Shown here: positions 1 through 6,467 of the stretch, piece after piece
Numbering within the stretch: position 1 is the stretch's first letter
Layout: the number at the start of each line of letters is the position of its first letter
Position numbers and translations under genes: made by a program
The notes under the pieces: generated by a model
Told to the model about the DNA's origin: nothing
Database searches by the model: none
The model's input: only the letters and a program-made list of their open reading frames with translations
IMG/VR virus record: IMGVR_UViG_3300025732_000312
Span: 1 to 21,587 of that record
Source of the DNA: a virus
DNA length: 21,587 bases
Direction: 5' to 3' (one strand)

Positions 1-1
1 C

Positions 2-220
2 CCACATAAATATAAGGCAAGATATACGCTTAGAAACGCCATAAAACTAGGGAAAATGGAACGCTTGCCATGCGAAAGATGTGGCGACCAGAAATCTGAA
101 GGCCACCATCACGACTACTCAAAGCCTTTAGATGTCCACTGGTTATGCAAAAAGCATCATGGAGAACAACATCGAACCCCTCTCAAAGCGGCCCAACAAG
201 AAATAGAGAAGAATAATTAA
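2..220 (+). CDS. HNH-like Cys/His small protein (5' end cut off)
   Basis: This reading frame is open from the window edge to a TAA at 218-220, giving 72 visible residues; its start lies upstream or beyond the edge. It shows a zinc-binding layout: a CERC knuckle, then GHHHDYSKPLDVHWLC, then KKHH and a last His four residues on. That spacing (CxxC, HHxxY, LDVxWLC, HxxxH) is the pattern of small HNH-type or HNH-derived phage proteins, although the second CxxC knuckle has become C-x2-H. HNH proteins next to terminase genes are a known theme in tailed phages (HK97 is the classic case), where they assist DNA cleavage during packaging. Whether this one is catalytic or only binds zinc or DNA cannot be decided here. 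An internal ATG at 56 would leave a shorter protein that keeps the motif. Confidence 0.7.
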   Translation, partial: PHKYKARYTLRNAIKLGKMERLPCERCGDQKSEGHHHDYSKPLDVHWLCKKHHGEQHRTPLKAAQQEIEKNN

Positions 221-227
221 AATCAGT

Positions 228-641
228 ATGAGCCTCACTAAAGAGAAATGGGCCGACCCTGAATTCAGAAAGAAAATGAAGGAAGCAGCAGAAAAAGCCA
301 AACTTAATCCCAAAGATAAAGAAATAGCCGACCCCTACACCATGACAGACACAGGATTCCAACACAGACTAGACTATATTCCCCTTCCAAAGAACTGGAA
401 AAAGATAAAACACACCAACACAAAAGCCATAGAGCAATCACTACAGGGATTCTGCCAAGAAATGAAAAACAATGGATGGCTAAACGACGAAGCGCCCAAA
501 AAGAGAAGCCACAAAGCCAAAGTACACACAGAATTCAACAACGGCCCCCTCACCCTCACAAAAGAAAAGATAGCCGAATGGCACCAAAGACAAGAATCCC
601 CACTTGACAAACAAACAGAAGCCGATACCTTCCAAGAATGA
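228..641 (+). CDS. Hypothetical basic/charged protein, 137 aa
   Basis: This 137-residue protein starts 7 bases after the preceding stop and ends in an ATGA overlap with the next small gene. The N-terminus (KEKWADPEFRKKMKEAAEKA, residues 5-24) is a charged amphipathic helix that resembles the NUMOD-type DNA-binding helices attached to HNH enzymes. The rest is rich in Lys, Asn and Gln, with short motifs such as PLPKNWKKIKH and GPLTLTKEKIAEWHQ. There are no membrane segments and only one cysteine. Its place between an HNH-like protein and the terminase genes suggests a DNA-associated accessory role in packaging, but this is inference from context. I do not recognise the family. Confidence 0.75.
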   Translation: MSLTKEKWADPEFRKKMKEAAEKAKLNPKDKEIADPYTMTDTGFQHRLDYIPLPKNWKKIKHTNTKAIEQSLQGFCQEMKNNGWLNDEAPKKRSHKAKVHTEFNNGPLTLTKEKIAEWHQRQESPLDKQTEADTFQE

Positions 642-787
642 ACTACTGCGATTTATGCGGTGGTGAATCAACCCTCAAAGAAAAGGTGCATCCATACTGT
701 CTACGATACTTTCTGAAAGATGACACAACAACAAGCCCAACCCACACCCAATACAAACTCAAAATAGAAGCAGATATATATGGCTAA
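638..787 (+). CDS. Cys-rich zinc-binding microprotein, 49 aa
   Basis: The start ATG shares bases with the TGA of the upstream gene (ATGA), and the end runs 8 bases into the terminase small subunit gene, as expected for translational coupling. The protein begins MNYCDLCGGESTLKEKVHPY and continues CLRYF. It therefore holds CxxC followed by HPYC, a plausible single zinc site (Cys4, Cys7, His18, Cys21). The tail is short and polar, rich in Thr and Gln. Function is unknown. Small CxxC proteins recur in this packaging region, so it may act with the terminase or with DNA. It could still be a non-translated stretch, but the exact overlaps on both sides and the intact motif favour a real gene. Confidence 0.6.
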   Translation: MNYCDLCGGESTLKEKVHPYCLRYFLKDDTTTSPTHTQYKLKIEADIYG

Positions 788-1247
788 AGTGAATAAAGTA
801 GGCCGCCCCACAATCTTCACCAAAGAACTAGGAGATAGTATTTGTGCGAAGCTAGCAATGGGCCAATCGCTGAGAACAGTGCTCAAGGGAGAGGAAATGC
901 CAAGTATGGTGACGGTATTCAGTTGGTTGAGAACAAACGAGGAGTTTCTTAATCAGTACGCGCGCGCGAAGGAAGAAAGCGCCGATGCTTTAAGCGATGA
1001 AATCCTTGATATTGCGGATGACGGCTCGAACGATTGGATGGAAATTCATAAAGGTGGCTACACAAGCACAATTGTTGACCAAGAGGCTGTGCAGCGCTCA
1101 AAACTACGAGTAGATACCCGCAAATGGATAGCATCAAAGATGAAACCCAAGAAATACGGAGACAAGGTAGATGTCACAAGCGCCGGAGAAGCCATAAAAG
1201 GCAACACAATCATCCTCAAAGACTACGACGATGATACAAATGGCTAG
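780..1247 (+). CDS. terS: Terminase small subunit (TerS), Sf6-like
   Basis: Likely the DNA-recognition subunit of the packaging motor, which binds the packaging site and brings the large subunit to the genome. The 155-residue length fits the family. After a basic start containing GRPTIFT (residues 8-14) comes a helix-turn-helix-like segment (about residues 15-55, ending TVFSWLRTNEEF). A helical oligomerisation region follows with YARAKEESADALSDEILDIA, then the stretch RSKLRVDTRKWIASKMKPKKYGDK, typical of Sf6-type small terminases. It directly abuts the large subunit: the TAG at 1245-1247 is followed at once by the ATG at 1248. The start at 780 has no Shine-Dalgarno and lies in an ATATAT run. 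Confidence 0.9.
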   Translation: MAKVNKVGRPTIFTKELGDSICAKLAMGQSLRTVLKGEEMPSMVTVFSWLRTNEEFLNQYARAKEESADALSDEILDIADDGSNDWMEIHKGGYTSTIVDQEAVQRSKLRVDTRKWIASKMKPKKYGDKVDVTSAGEAIKGNTIILKDYDDDTNG

Positions 1248-2552
1248 ATGCAACAGGAGGTAAACAGGGTATATGCGCCGCTTTTTAAGGAAAATCCACG
1301 CTATTTCATTCTGTTAGGCGGGAGAGGTGCTGGCCGCTCAACGGTTGCGTCACAATACGCACTCTCAAAGCTCATAGCACCTGGTTATTTCAGATGCGCG
1401 ATAATGCGCTACATCCTCGGCGATATTCGCAATTCTATCTACAGAGAGATTAAAGACCGCGCCGACGAGAATGGAATACTTGAGAACCTAAAGATTAACG
1501 ATTCCTCAATGGTGATTGAGTACGGCAGAAATACCATTAACGCAGTAGGTTTTAAGAAATCAAGCGGCGACCAAAAAGCCAAACTGAAATCACTTGCAAA
1601 CTATAACTGCGTGATTATCGAGGAAGCTGATGAAATCCCCGAAGCCGACTTCATGCAACTAGACGACTCTCTGAGAACCTTAAAGGGAGACATAACGATA
1701 ATCCTACTGCTCAACCCGCCAGCCAAAACACATTGGATAGTCAAGCGGTTTTTCAACCTTTTACCTAGTGAGATGCAGGGTTTCTACATTCCGCAGCTAA
1801 AAGAGACAGGCGATACGGTGTTCATTCACACGAACTACCAAGTGAACGCGAAGAACATTTCCCCGCAGACCATACAAAGCTACGAGAACTACAGATTCAC
1901 GAATCCAAGCCACTATTGGACGATGGTAAAAGGCTTAATCCCTGAAACAGTTAAGGGAAAAATATACAGCGGATGGAGGGAAGTTGATGCAGTTCCCCAT
2001 GAGGCGCGACTAATGGGCTATGGGCTTGACTTCGGTTTTGACCCTGACCCTGCTGCGATTGTGGCCCTGTATTACCATAATGGCGGGTATATAGCAGATG
2101 AGATTTTGTATCAGAGAGGGCTTTTGGACGAGCACTTAGCGAAGACCATTCTTGCATTACCTAAAGCACCAACAATAGCAGATAGCGCTGAACCGAAGGC
2201 CATCGCAGGTTTGCGAGGACGTGGCATCAGCATACTTGAGGCACAGAAAGGACCAGGAAGTGTCGAGGCCGGGATTAAGCATGTTCAAGGATTACGAATC
2301 AGTTACACCAAAAGAAGCGAAAACCTACGCAAAGAGTACGAAAACTATGCATGGAAGCGCCTGAAAGACGCAGTTGAGGACGACCAACATCTAGGAATTG
2401 AAGACCCTGTTTGTGAGAATCACCTTATGAGTGCAATGCGTTACGCACTCACCGTACTCGCAAAACCACGAAAAGACGATGATTTCTATGATAACCTCTA
2501 TGGGCGCAAGGTAGGACAGATGCCACGAGAGAGGAAAAACCTCGCTGTATGA
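1248..2552 (+). CDS. terL: Terminase large subunit (TerL), ATPase and nuclease
   Basis: Motor ATPase plus nuclease that drives DNA into the prohead and cuts it. At 434 residues it has normal length. ATPase parts: Walker A GGRGAGRST (residues 24-32, with Arg where Lys is usual), Walker B VIIEEADEI (122-130, catalytic Glu in the EE pair) and a coupling motif LLLNPP (around Asn156). Nuclease parts (RNase H fold): LDFGFDPDP with Asp261, IADE with Asp284, IADS with Asp312, and ENHLMSAMRYAL with His392. The Asp/Asp/His set parallels the active site known for the SPP1-type large terminase, so I place it in the Terminase_3 / 3C families. It overlaps the next small gene by ATGA at its stop. Confidence 0.95.
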   Translation: MQQEVNRVYAPLFKENPRYFILLGGRGAGRSTVASQYALSKLIAPGYFRCAIMRYILGDIRNSIYREIKDRADENGILENLKINDSSMVIEYGRNTINAVGFKKSSGDQKAKLKSLANYNCVIIEEADEIPEADFMQLDDSLRTLKGDITIILLLNPPAKTHWIVKRFFNLLPSEMQGFYIPQLKETGDTVFIHTNYQVNAKNISPQTIQSYENYRFTNPSHYWTMVKGLIPETVKGKIYSGWREVDAVPHEARLMGYGLDFGFDPDPAAIVALYYHNGGYIADEILYQRGLLDEHLAKTILALPKAPTIADSAEPKAIAGLRGRGISILEAQKGPGSVEAGIKHVQGLRISYTKRSENLRKEYENYAWKRLKDAVEDDQHLGIEDPVCENHLMSAMRYALTVLAKPRKDDDFYDNLYGRKVGQMPRERKNLAV

Positions 2553-2671
2553 ATGAAATACCAACTCAGATTATCAGCATTATTATCCCTAAGTGTTGCC
2601 GGGAAGGTTTGCCGTCGTGTAAACATGTCCCGCAACGGCAGCGTAAATCAAAGAGAAACATAGGACTATGA
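2549..2671 (+). CDS. Cys-containing microprotein, 40 aa
   Basis: This small frame overlaps the terminase stop (ATGA at 2549-2552) and ends in another ATGA with the following gene (2668-2671). It has a hydrophobic start (IPTQIISIIIP), then KCCREGLPSCKHVPQRQRKS, then KRNIGL. The Cys-Cys, Cys and His cluster (residues 16, 17, 24, 26) could hold a metal ion, and the C-terminus is strongly basic. Coupled overlaps on both sides are the main reason to believe it is translated. I recall similar short 'CCREG...C.HV...KR' proteins in uncultured phages but cannot name a family. Function is unknown; DNA or packaging association is only a guess from position. Confidence 0.55.
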   Translation: MNEIPTQIISIIIPKCCREGLPSCKHVPQRQRKSKRNIGL

Positions 2672-2838
2672 GTGATATTTTGATTAGTGTCGGACTGAAA
2701 GAAGGCACGGAGAAGCTGACCGTGACTATCTCAGAGGATGAATTTGAGGCGGCAGAGGCCAAAGACCTGGGTTTCATGCTCCGTAAAGCTGTTATGAGCA
2801 TGAAATTAGCGGAATTGAGCAAAAACGAACATGAGTGA
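2668..2838 (+). CDS. Hypothetical small acidic protein, 56 aa
   Basis: This frame is linked by an ATGA to the microprotein before it and overlaps the next gene by 8 bases. The sequence MSDILISVGLKEGTEKLTVT followed by ISEDEFEAAEAKDLGFMLRK reads like a small beta-beta-alpha fold: two short strands, then a charged helix with an internal Met-rich, Leu-rich C-terminal segment (AVMSMKLAEL). There is no Cys and no membrane segment. No family is recognised. Its continuous coupling with neighbours in the packaging operon supports it being real. Confidence 0.6.
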   Translation: MSDILISVGLKEGTEKLTVTISEDEFEAAEAKDLGFMLRKAVMSMKLAELSKNEHE

Positions 2839-3136
2839 GATTACCCCGCAGACATTTCCGAAATACACGCCAAACCCGCTGTTTGCAGGTATGCCGCAAC
2901 ATCTGAAAGACCCCGCGAACTACAAGAAAATCAAGAAGCTCATCATTGAATCCCTCGCAGGGAAACACTCTCATGGCGAGATTATCGAGTGGGCCGCATG
3001 TTCTTCGTGTCAAAGGCGGTTTGCGGAAAGAGGCGATGTATTAAAGAAGTTGGGATTCAGGTCAACGGCGCAGTATATGGCGTGGCAGAGAGTCCATGAG
3101 CAGATGCAAAGCATGAAACGGGATAAGCTCAGATAG
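2831..3136 (+). CDS. Conserved-looking zinc-knuckle protein, 101 aa
   Basis: This is the last gene of the packaging block. It has a proline-rich start (ITPQTFPKYTPNPLF), a helical middle (HLKDPANYKKIKKLIIESLA), then HGEIIEWAACSSCQRRFAER with a CxxC pair at about residues 57-60, and an aromatic helix (STAQYMAWQRVHEQM). Only one CxxC is present, with His at about residues 47 and 49 as possible extra ligands, so a zinc site is plausible but incomplete. The gene ends in TAG just before a promoter, so it probably closes a transcription unit. Position between terminase and portal is typical for small packaging or connector-associated proteins. Function is not recognised. Confidence 0.75.
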   Translation: MSEITPQTFPKYTPNPLFAGMPQHLKDPANYKKIKKLIIESLAGKHSHGEIIEWAACSSCQRRFAERGDVLKKLGFRSTAQYMAWQRVHEQMQSMKRDKLR

Positions 3137-3151
3137 AGTTTTCCACTAAAT
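3137..3151 (+). repeat. 15-base promoter-upstream motif, copy 1
   Basis: AGTTTTCCACTAAAT lies directly after the stop of the preceding gene and 4 bases upstream of a consensus -35 box. An exact copy occurs at 5787-5801, again just after a stop and just upstream of a TTGACA box. Repeated position relative to promoters suggests a binding site or upstream promoter element. Confidence 0.6.
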
Positions 3152-3155
3152 CCTA

Positions 3156-3182
3156 TTGACAATTAAGCAATAATGATATACT
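3156..3182 (+). promoter_or_regulatory. Sigma70-type promoter, possibly giving leaderless mRNA
   Basis: A perfect -35 TTGACA (3156-3161) is followed after 15 bases by TATACT (3177-3182), a good -10 with somewhat short spacing. The expected transcription start, about 6-8 bases after the -10, falls on the ATG at 3189, so the first mRNA would have almost no 5' leader. It should drive the 3189-5788 gene group (zinc ribbon, AT-hook-like protein, portal, small protein). Confidence 0.65.
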
Positions 3183-3188
3183 CGCGAT

Positions 3189-3410
3189 ATGTTTACGGCG
3201 CATTGCATTAAGTGTAAGGCAGAGTATGAGTCCCCTGATGAAGATGATTACTACTGCGACTCATGCCTTGAAGAAAAGAGAAGTGTTGCCAAGGAGCTAG
3301 ACAAGAAGTTTGCACACCGAGTCATAGATATTCCGAAGCCTCGTTTTAGTGAGAAGGATTTTCAGGGAAGTAAGGGAAGGATTTTCTTTAATGCTAAAGA
3401 CTTACTGTAA
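3189..3410 (+). CDS. Zinc-ribbon protein, 73 aa
   Basis: This is the first gene after the 3156-3182 promoter, probably read from a transcript that begins at or next to its start codon. The N-terminal half is a small zinc ribbon: CIKC (residues 6-9) and CDSC (23-26), separated by an acidic, aromatic loop (EYESPDEDDYY). The C-terminal half is basic with a helix (EEKRSVAKELDKKFAHRVID) and an end segment containing GRIFFNAKDLL. Such ribbons bind nucleic acid or mediate protein contacts. Being first in the portal operon, it could be a regulator of late expression or a packaging accessory factor, but that is inference. Confidence 0.75.
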   Translation: MFTAHCIKCKAEYESPDEDDYYCDSCLEEKRSVAKELDKKFAHRVIDIPKPRFSEKDFQGSKGRIFFNAKDLL

Positions 3411-3413
3411 AAT

Positions 3414-3725
3414 ATGGGACGCCCAAAGGGGAGCAAAAACGGCATCAGACTGCCTAAAACAGCAGCGGATGAGCCATATATTGCGAAGGTAAAGTTGTTT
3501 GGCAAGCTCTACGAGGCACAGGGAGCATCCATCGCAGATGCAATATCGAATCTGAAACCAGGCCGCAGCAAGTCAATGGCAATCCTGACTGTTTCAAGGA
3601 ACGGGAAGTCGTGTGAGCGTATTCTTCCCGCGATGGCGTCGGTACGTCTTTTTGAATCGCAAGGTATTACGAGAGAGATACAACTTAAAAACGTCAGCCT
3701 TCGTTTCCAAGGCTTTGATACATGA
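3414..3725 (+). CDS. AT-hook-like small DNA-binding protein, 103 aa
   Basis: The protein starts MGRPKGSKNGIRLP. GRPKGSKN is the shape of an AT-hook (Arg-Pro core flanked by basic residues), which binds the minor groove of AT-rich DNA. The following part is a compact alpha/beta segment (AKVKLFGKLYEAQGASIADA) and a strand-rich end (KSMAILTVSRNGKSCERILP). It begins 3 bases after the zinc-ribbon gene and overlaps the portal gene by ATGA (3722-3725), so translation is probably coupled to portal. A structural or regulatory DNA-binding role is likely from the motif. The start choice is supported by the short gap and the AATATG context. Confidence 0.75.
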   Translation: MGRPKGSKNGIRLPKTAADEPYIAKVKLFGKLYEAQGASIADAISNLKPGRSKSMAILTVSRNGKSCERILPAMASVRLFESQGITREIQLKNVSLRFQGFDT

Positions 3726-5548
3726 ACAGCCCTGATATTTTCTCATACATAAAGGCAGAGGAAGCGGCATACGAAACAGAGGAAGTGCGCGTCGGAGACA
3801 ACTGGAATTGGTCAATGCGCCGCCATATACAGATGATTTTCCATCTCAAGAATGGGATATTCTTCACGGGAGAGAATAACTGGCTGAGGGCTTTTAAGAA
3901 CATCATGGAGCCCATTCTAAACCTGTCGTACTGGTCAGAGGATATTGAACTCAAGGACATCATCTTTTTCATAGAAGATTCTCCCGGGCGCGTCATGTCG
4001 TTTCTCATAAAGAAGTACCACGATGAGGTCTATGTCAGGGAAAATGACCTCGATACACTCCTTGATGAGATTACTGAGTCTGATTTGGATTATGGAGGGG
4101 TGCTTGTGCAGGAAACGAATGACGCACGGCCCGAAGTGCTATCGTTAAACTCGATTGCCTTCTGTGACCAAACGGACACTCTCGGCGGCGCCATTGCCTT
4201 TAAGCATCATTTCTCACCGGGGAAACTCCGCTCGATGGCTAAGAATGGGTGGGGAAGCGAGCAAAATGGTGCCACAATCTCCATCGAGGATTTGATAACT
4301 CTTGCTGATTCTGACAAATCACCAGACGGCATGGCTAAGACGAAAGAGAATAAATCAACATCCAAAACGATTGAAATATACATTGTCAAAGGCCAGCTTC
4401 CCGAACACTACCTCAAAGACAATGATGACATGGAGACATACTGTGAACAGGTGCATGTCGTCGCCTTTTACACAGACAAGGAAGGCTCAAAGCATGGTGT
4501 CACGCTCTACCGAAAGGAAGCAAGTGAAGGCTCACTTAAATTCTTCACATCTAAGAAGGTGCATGGGCGTGCGCTTGGTCGTGGCACAGGCGAGGCACTA
4601 CTTGGGCCTCAGATTTGGACGAACTTTCTCACGATTCACAAGACAAACATGCTTGAGGCGGCGTCAAAAGTCCCGCTCTATACAGACGATGCCGCGTATT
4701 CAAACAGAAACAAGATTCAGGACATGGAAAACCTCGAAATCACTACCATCGAGGACGGAAAGAGGATTTACCAAGTGCCGACTGCCGCACCTGCAAATGT
4801 GCAGCTCTACGAAAAGAGCATAAACGAGTGGTACGAGCACGGGCAGCTTATCGGCTCAGCGTTTGACCCCCTCATAGGAAAGGAACAGGCGTCAGGAACA
4901 ACATTCAAGGGACAGGAACGCACCGTTGCTCAAGGAAAGGGACTGCATGACCGTCGCAGAGGACAGAGGGCTAAGTTTATCGAACAACTGTATCGAGAAA
5001 TCATCATCCCGAAGATGAAGCGTGAAATTCTCAAAGGTAAAAAGTTCCTTGCAACCCTTACCGCAGAGGAAATGGAGTGGGTGACTGACAATCTTTCAAC
5101 AAATTACGCCAACAGAAAGATAATTGACGCAGTATTGGACGGTAAGGAGCCGCAGACGTTTGAAGAACTGAAACAAGAGGCGCTTACCAATATCCGCAAG
5201 AACGGCAATCAGATGTTACTTGAGGTGCTGAAGGATGAGTTTGCCGATGTTGAGATTCGTATGGGAATTAACGTGGCAGGGAAACAGAAGGACTTGGCTG
5301 GTCTTTCGGACAAATTGCTCTCTATCTTCCAGGCTGTGTTTGCCAATCCTCAAGGATTCCAGCAAGCCATGAGAATCCCAGGCATGTCCAAGTCATTTAA
5401 CGATATTCTTGAGTTTAGCGGCATTTCACAGGTAGATTTCGCACAAATTGCCACAATGGACTTAGGGCAATCGCCTGACGGAAGCCAACTCAACCAGCAA
5501 CAGCCTTCACAGGTTCCGCAGCTACAATTACCACAGCCGGTGGCTTAG
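3722..5548 (+). CDS. Portal protein
   Basis: The portal forms the dodecameric ring at one capsid vertex through which DNA enters and leaves, and which docks the terminase and the neck. At 608 residues it has portal size. The order terminase, portal, scaffold, capsid fits. The N-terminal part (PILNLSYWSEDIELKDIIFF and the YVRENDLDTLLDEITESDLDYGG region) and the middle helix-rich part (IWTNFLTIHKTNMLEAASKV, then GTTFKGQERTVAQGKGLHDR) match the wing and stem architecture of such proteins. The C-terminal barrel-like helices end in a Gln/Pro-rich tail (LNQQQPSQVPQLQLPQPVA). Evidence is mainly context and general layout, since portals share little sequence. A different capsid-vertex protein is a weaker alternative. 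Confidence 0.8.
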   Translation: MNSPDIFSYIKAEEAAYETEEVRVGDNWNWSMRRHIQMIFHLKNGIFFTGENNWLRAFKNIMEPILNLSYWSEDIELKDIIFFIEDSPGRVMSFLIKKYHDEVYVRENDLDTLLDEITESDLDYGGVLVQETNDARPEVLSLNSIAFCDQTDTLGGAIAFKHHFSPGKLRSMAKNGWGSEQNGATISIEDLITLADSDKSPDGMAKTKENKSTSKTIEIYIVKGQLPEHYLKDNDDMETYCEQVHVVAFYTDKEGSKHGVTLYRKEASEGSLKFFTSKKVHGRALGRGTGEALLGPQIWTNFLTIHKTNMLEAASKVPLYTDDAAYSNRNKIQDMENLEITTIEDGKRIYQVPTAAPANVQLYEKSINEWYEHGQLIGSAFDPLIGKEQASGTTFKGQERTVAQGKGLHDRRRGQRAKFIEQLYREIIIPKMKREILKGKKFLATLTAEEMEWVTDNLSTNYANRKIIDAVLDGKEPQTFEELKQEALTNIRKNGNQMLLEVLKDEFADVEIRMGINVAGKQKDLAGLSDKLLSIFQAVFANPQGFQQAMRIPGMSKSFNDILEFSGISQVDFAQIATMDLGQSPDGSQLNQQQPSQVPQLQLPQPVA

Positions 5549-5551
5549 CCT

Positions 5552-5788
5552 ATGGATGCAACTACAAAAGAAAGAATCGCCCGTTTCCTCGAAGATTCCG
5601 CAACCGCAACAGCGGTGTATAACGTGCTTCTCGACTCATTCCTTGCGAATCATGGCGAAAAGGATGTGACGATGCTCGCGGCTCGTGCCATGAGTGTTGA
5701 TTTCCTGAAACTAGGATGGAAAGAATTGGCGAAATACAAGGCCGAGGCTGAGCGAGAGCCTAAACCCCAATCCCAAATAGGAATGTAG
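5552..5788 (+). CDS. Hypothetical small helical protein after portal, 78 aa
   Basis: This gene starts 3 bases after the portal stop in the sequence TAGCCTATGGA, which recurs exactly at the junction before 21183. The protein is almost all helix (KERIARFLEDSATATAVYNV, then ARAMSVDFLKLGWKELAKYKAEAEREP) with no Cys and no membrane segment. It ends immediately before the second promoter region, so it closes the portal transcription unit. Small helical genes just downstream of portal are common in phages but have no single established role. I do not recognise the family. Confidence 0.75.
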   Translation: MDATTKERIARFLEDSATATAVYNVLLDSFLANHGEKDVTMLAARAMSVDFLKLGWKELAKYKAEAEREPKPQSQIGM

Positions 5789-5801
5789 TTTTCCACTAAA
5801 T
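5787..5801 (+). repeat. 15-base promoter-upstream motif, copy 2
   Basis: This is an exact copy of AGTTTTCCACTAAAT found at 3137-3151. It overlaps the last two bases of the preceding stop codon and lies 7 bases upstream of the TTGACA at 5809-5814. Confidence 0.6.
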
Positions 5802-5808
5802 TATTGGC

Positions 5809-5835
5809 TTGACAGTATAAAGTTTGATTTAATAG
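5809..5835 (+). promoter_or_regulatory. Promoter for the scaffold/capsid gene group
   Basis: A perfect -35 TTGACA (5809-5814) is followed after 15 bases by TAATAG (5830-5835), or after 13 bases by TTTAAT (5828-5833). The -10 is weaker than at the first promoter, but the 15-base spacing and the upstream 15-mer are shared. A direct repeat AAAGTTT (5819-5825 and 5842-5848, 23 bases apart) flanks the -10 and could be an operator. The leader to the ATG at 5861 would be about 20 bases. Confidence 0.55.
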
Positions 5836-5860
5836 AGGTCGAAAGTTTAAACATAAAATT

Positions 5861-6298
5861 ATGCACACAAAAACACTACATATAATCTTTGCTTTCTTAA
5901 TGGCGCTGTCTGTCATTGCTGTCTCAGTGATGATGTTCACCCCGCGAGAGCAGGTGGGGGCAAGCACCATACAAGGCAATGATTACATGTCTACATCTAC
6001 CGCCGCATCGAACGTGTATGGGGCGCAGATTCGCAGTTCATTGCTTAAAAATACACCAGGCTCTCTCGGAACTGTCATTGTCACAGGTGCCGCAGCAGGA
6101 ACAATTAACATCTACGACGCTACAACGACGAACATAACGCTTCGGGCCTCAAGCAAGGCGACAAGTACGCTTCTCATTGCGTCACTCCCCGCCTCACTCG
6201 CGGCAGGGGATTACGTTTTCGACGCTGAATACACGGACGGACTGTATGTTGACTTGGCTGACGGTGTAATGCCGACGACGACTATCACCTATCGTTAA
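5861..6298 (+). CDS. Exported or membrane-anchored beta-rich protein, 145 aa
   Basis: The N-terminus has a classic signal or anchor: MHTKTLH, then a hydrophobic stretch IIFAFLMALSVIAVSVMMF (about residues 8-26), then TPREQVGAST, where cleavage after VGA is possible. The mature part is small, Thr/Ser-rich and strand-rich (GTVIVTGAAAGTINIYDATT, then LPASLAAGDYVFDAEYTDGL), with no cysteine. It is the first gene after the 5809 promoter and sits where phages usually keep protease or scaffold genes. Similar 'ITVxGAAAGTINIYDATTTN' modules are, from memory, common in uncultured Patescibacteria-associated phages. It could be a surface or virion-associated protein; the actual role is unknown. Confidence 0.75.
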   Translation: MHTKTLHIIFAFLMALSVIAVSVMMFTPREQVGASTIQGNDYMSTSTAASNVYGAQIRSSLLKNTPGSLGTVIVTGAAAGTINIYDATTTNITLRASSKATSTLLIASLPASLAAGDYVFDAEYTDGLYVDLADGVMPTTTITYR

Positions 6299-6323
6299 AA
6301 ATTATTATTTAAGTGAAATTACT

Positions 6324-6464
6324 ATGAGTCTACTTAATGAAGCGAAACTTTCGAGCCTCAAGGACAAACTGCTTGAAGCTGAGGCAGAAAGGGTGCGGGA
6401 AGAACTCGAAGTAAAAGACGAGAAAGTTAAAAAGATTATTAAAAAGGTTTCTAAAAAGAAATAA
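6324..6464 (+). CDS. Highly charged coiled-coil microprotein, 46 aa
   Basis: This short frame lies between two membrane-anchored proteins, 3 bases before the ATG at 6468. The sequence MSLLNEAKLSSLKDKLLEAE continues as an uninterrupted Glu/Arg/Lys-rich helix and ends in a Lys cluster (KVKKIIKKVSKKK). Leu spacing suggests a short coiled coil. The basic end could bind nucleic acid or the acidic inner face of a membrane. Function is unknown. It is accepted as a gene because the start context (ACTATG), length and tight spacing match its neighbours. Confidence 0.6.
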   Translation: MSLLNEAKLSSLKDKLLEAEAERVREELEVKDEKVKKIIKKVSKKK

Positions 6465-6467
6465 AAT

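Noticed and set aside
603-612. TTGACA inside the 228-641 gene as a promoter for the terminase genes
   Set aside because: No -10 at suitable spacing and it lies in codons for a Leu-Asp-Lys stretch.
1252-1262. AGGAGG just inside the terL start as a ribosome-binding site
   Set aside because: It lies downstream of the ATG at 1248. The only nearby ATG (about 1274) opens a short out-of-frame stretch that stops quickly.
4302-4823. 173-codon plus-strand frame inside the portal gene
   Set aside because: Out of frame within the portal gene; Arg/Ser/Thr-rich, no recognisable fold and no start context.
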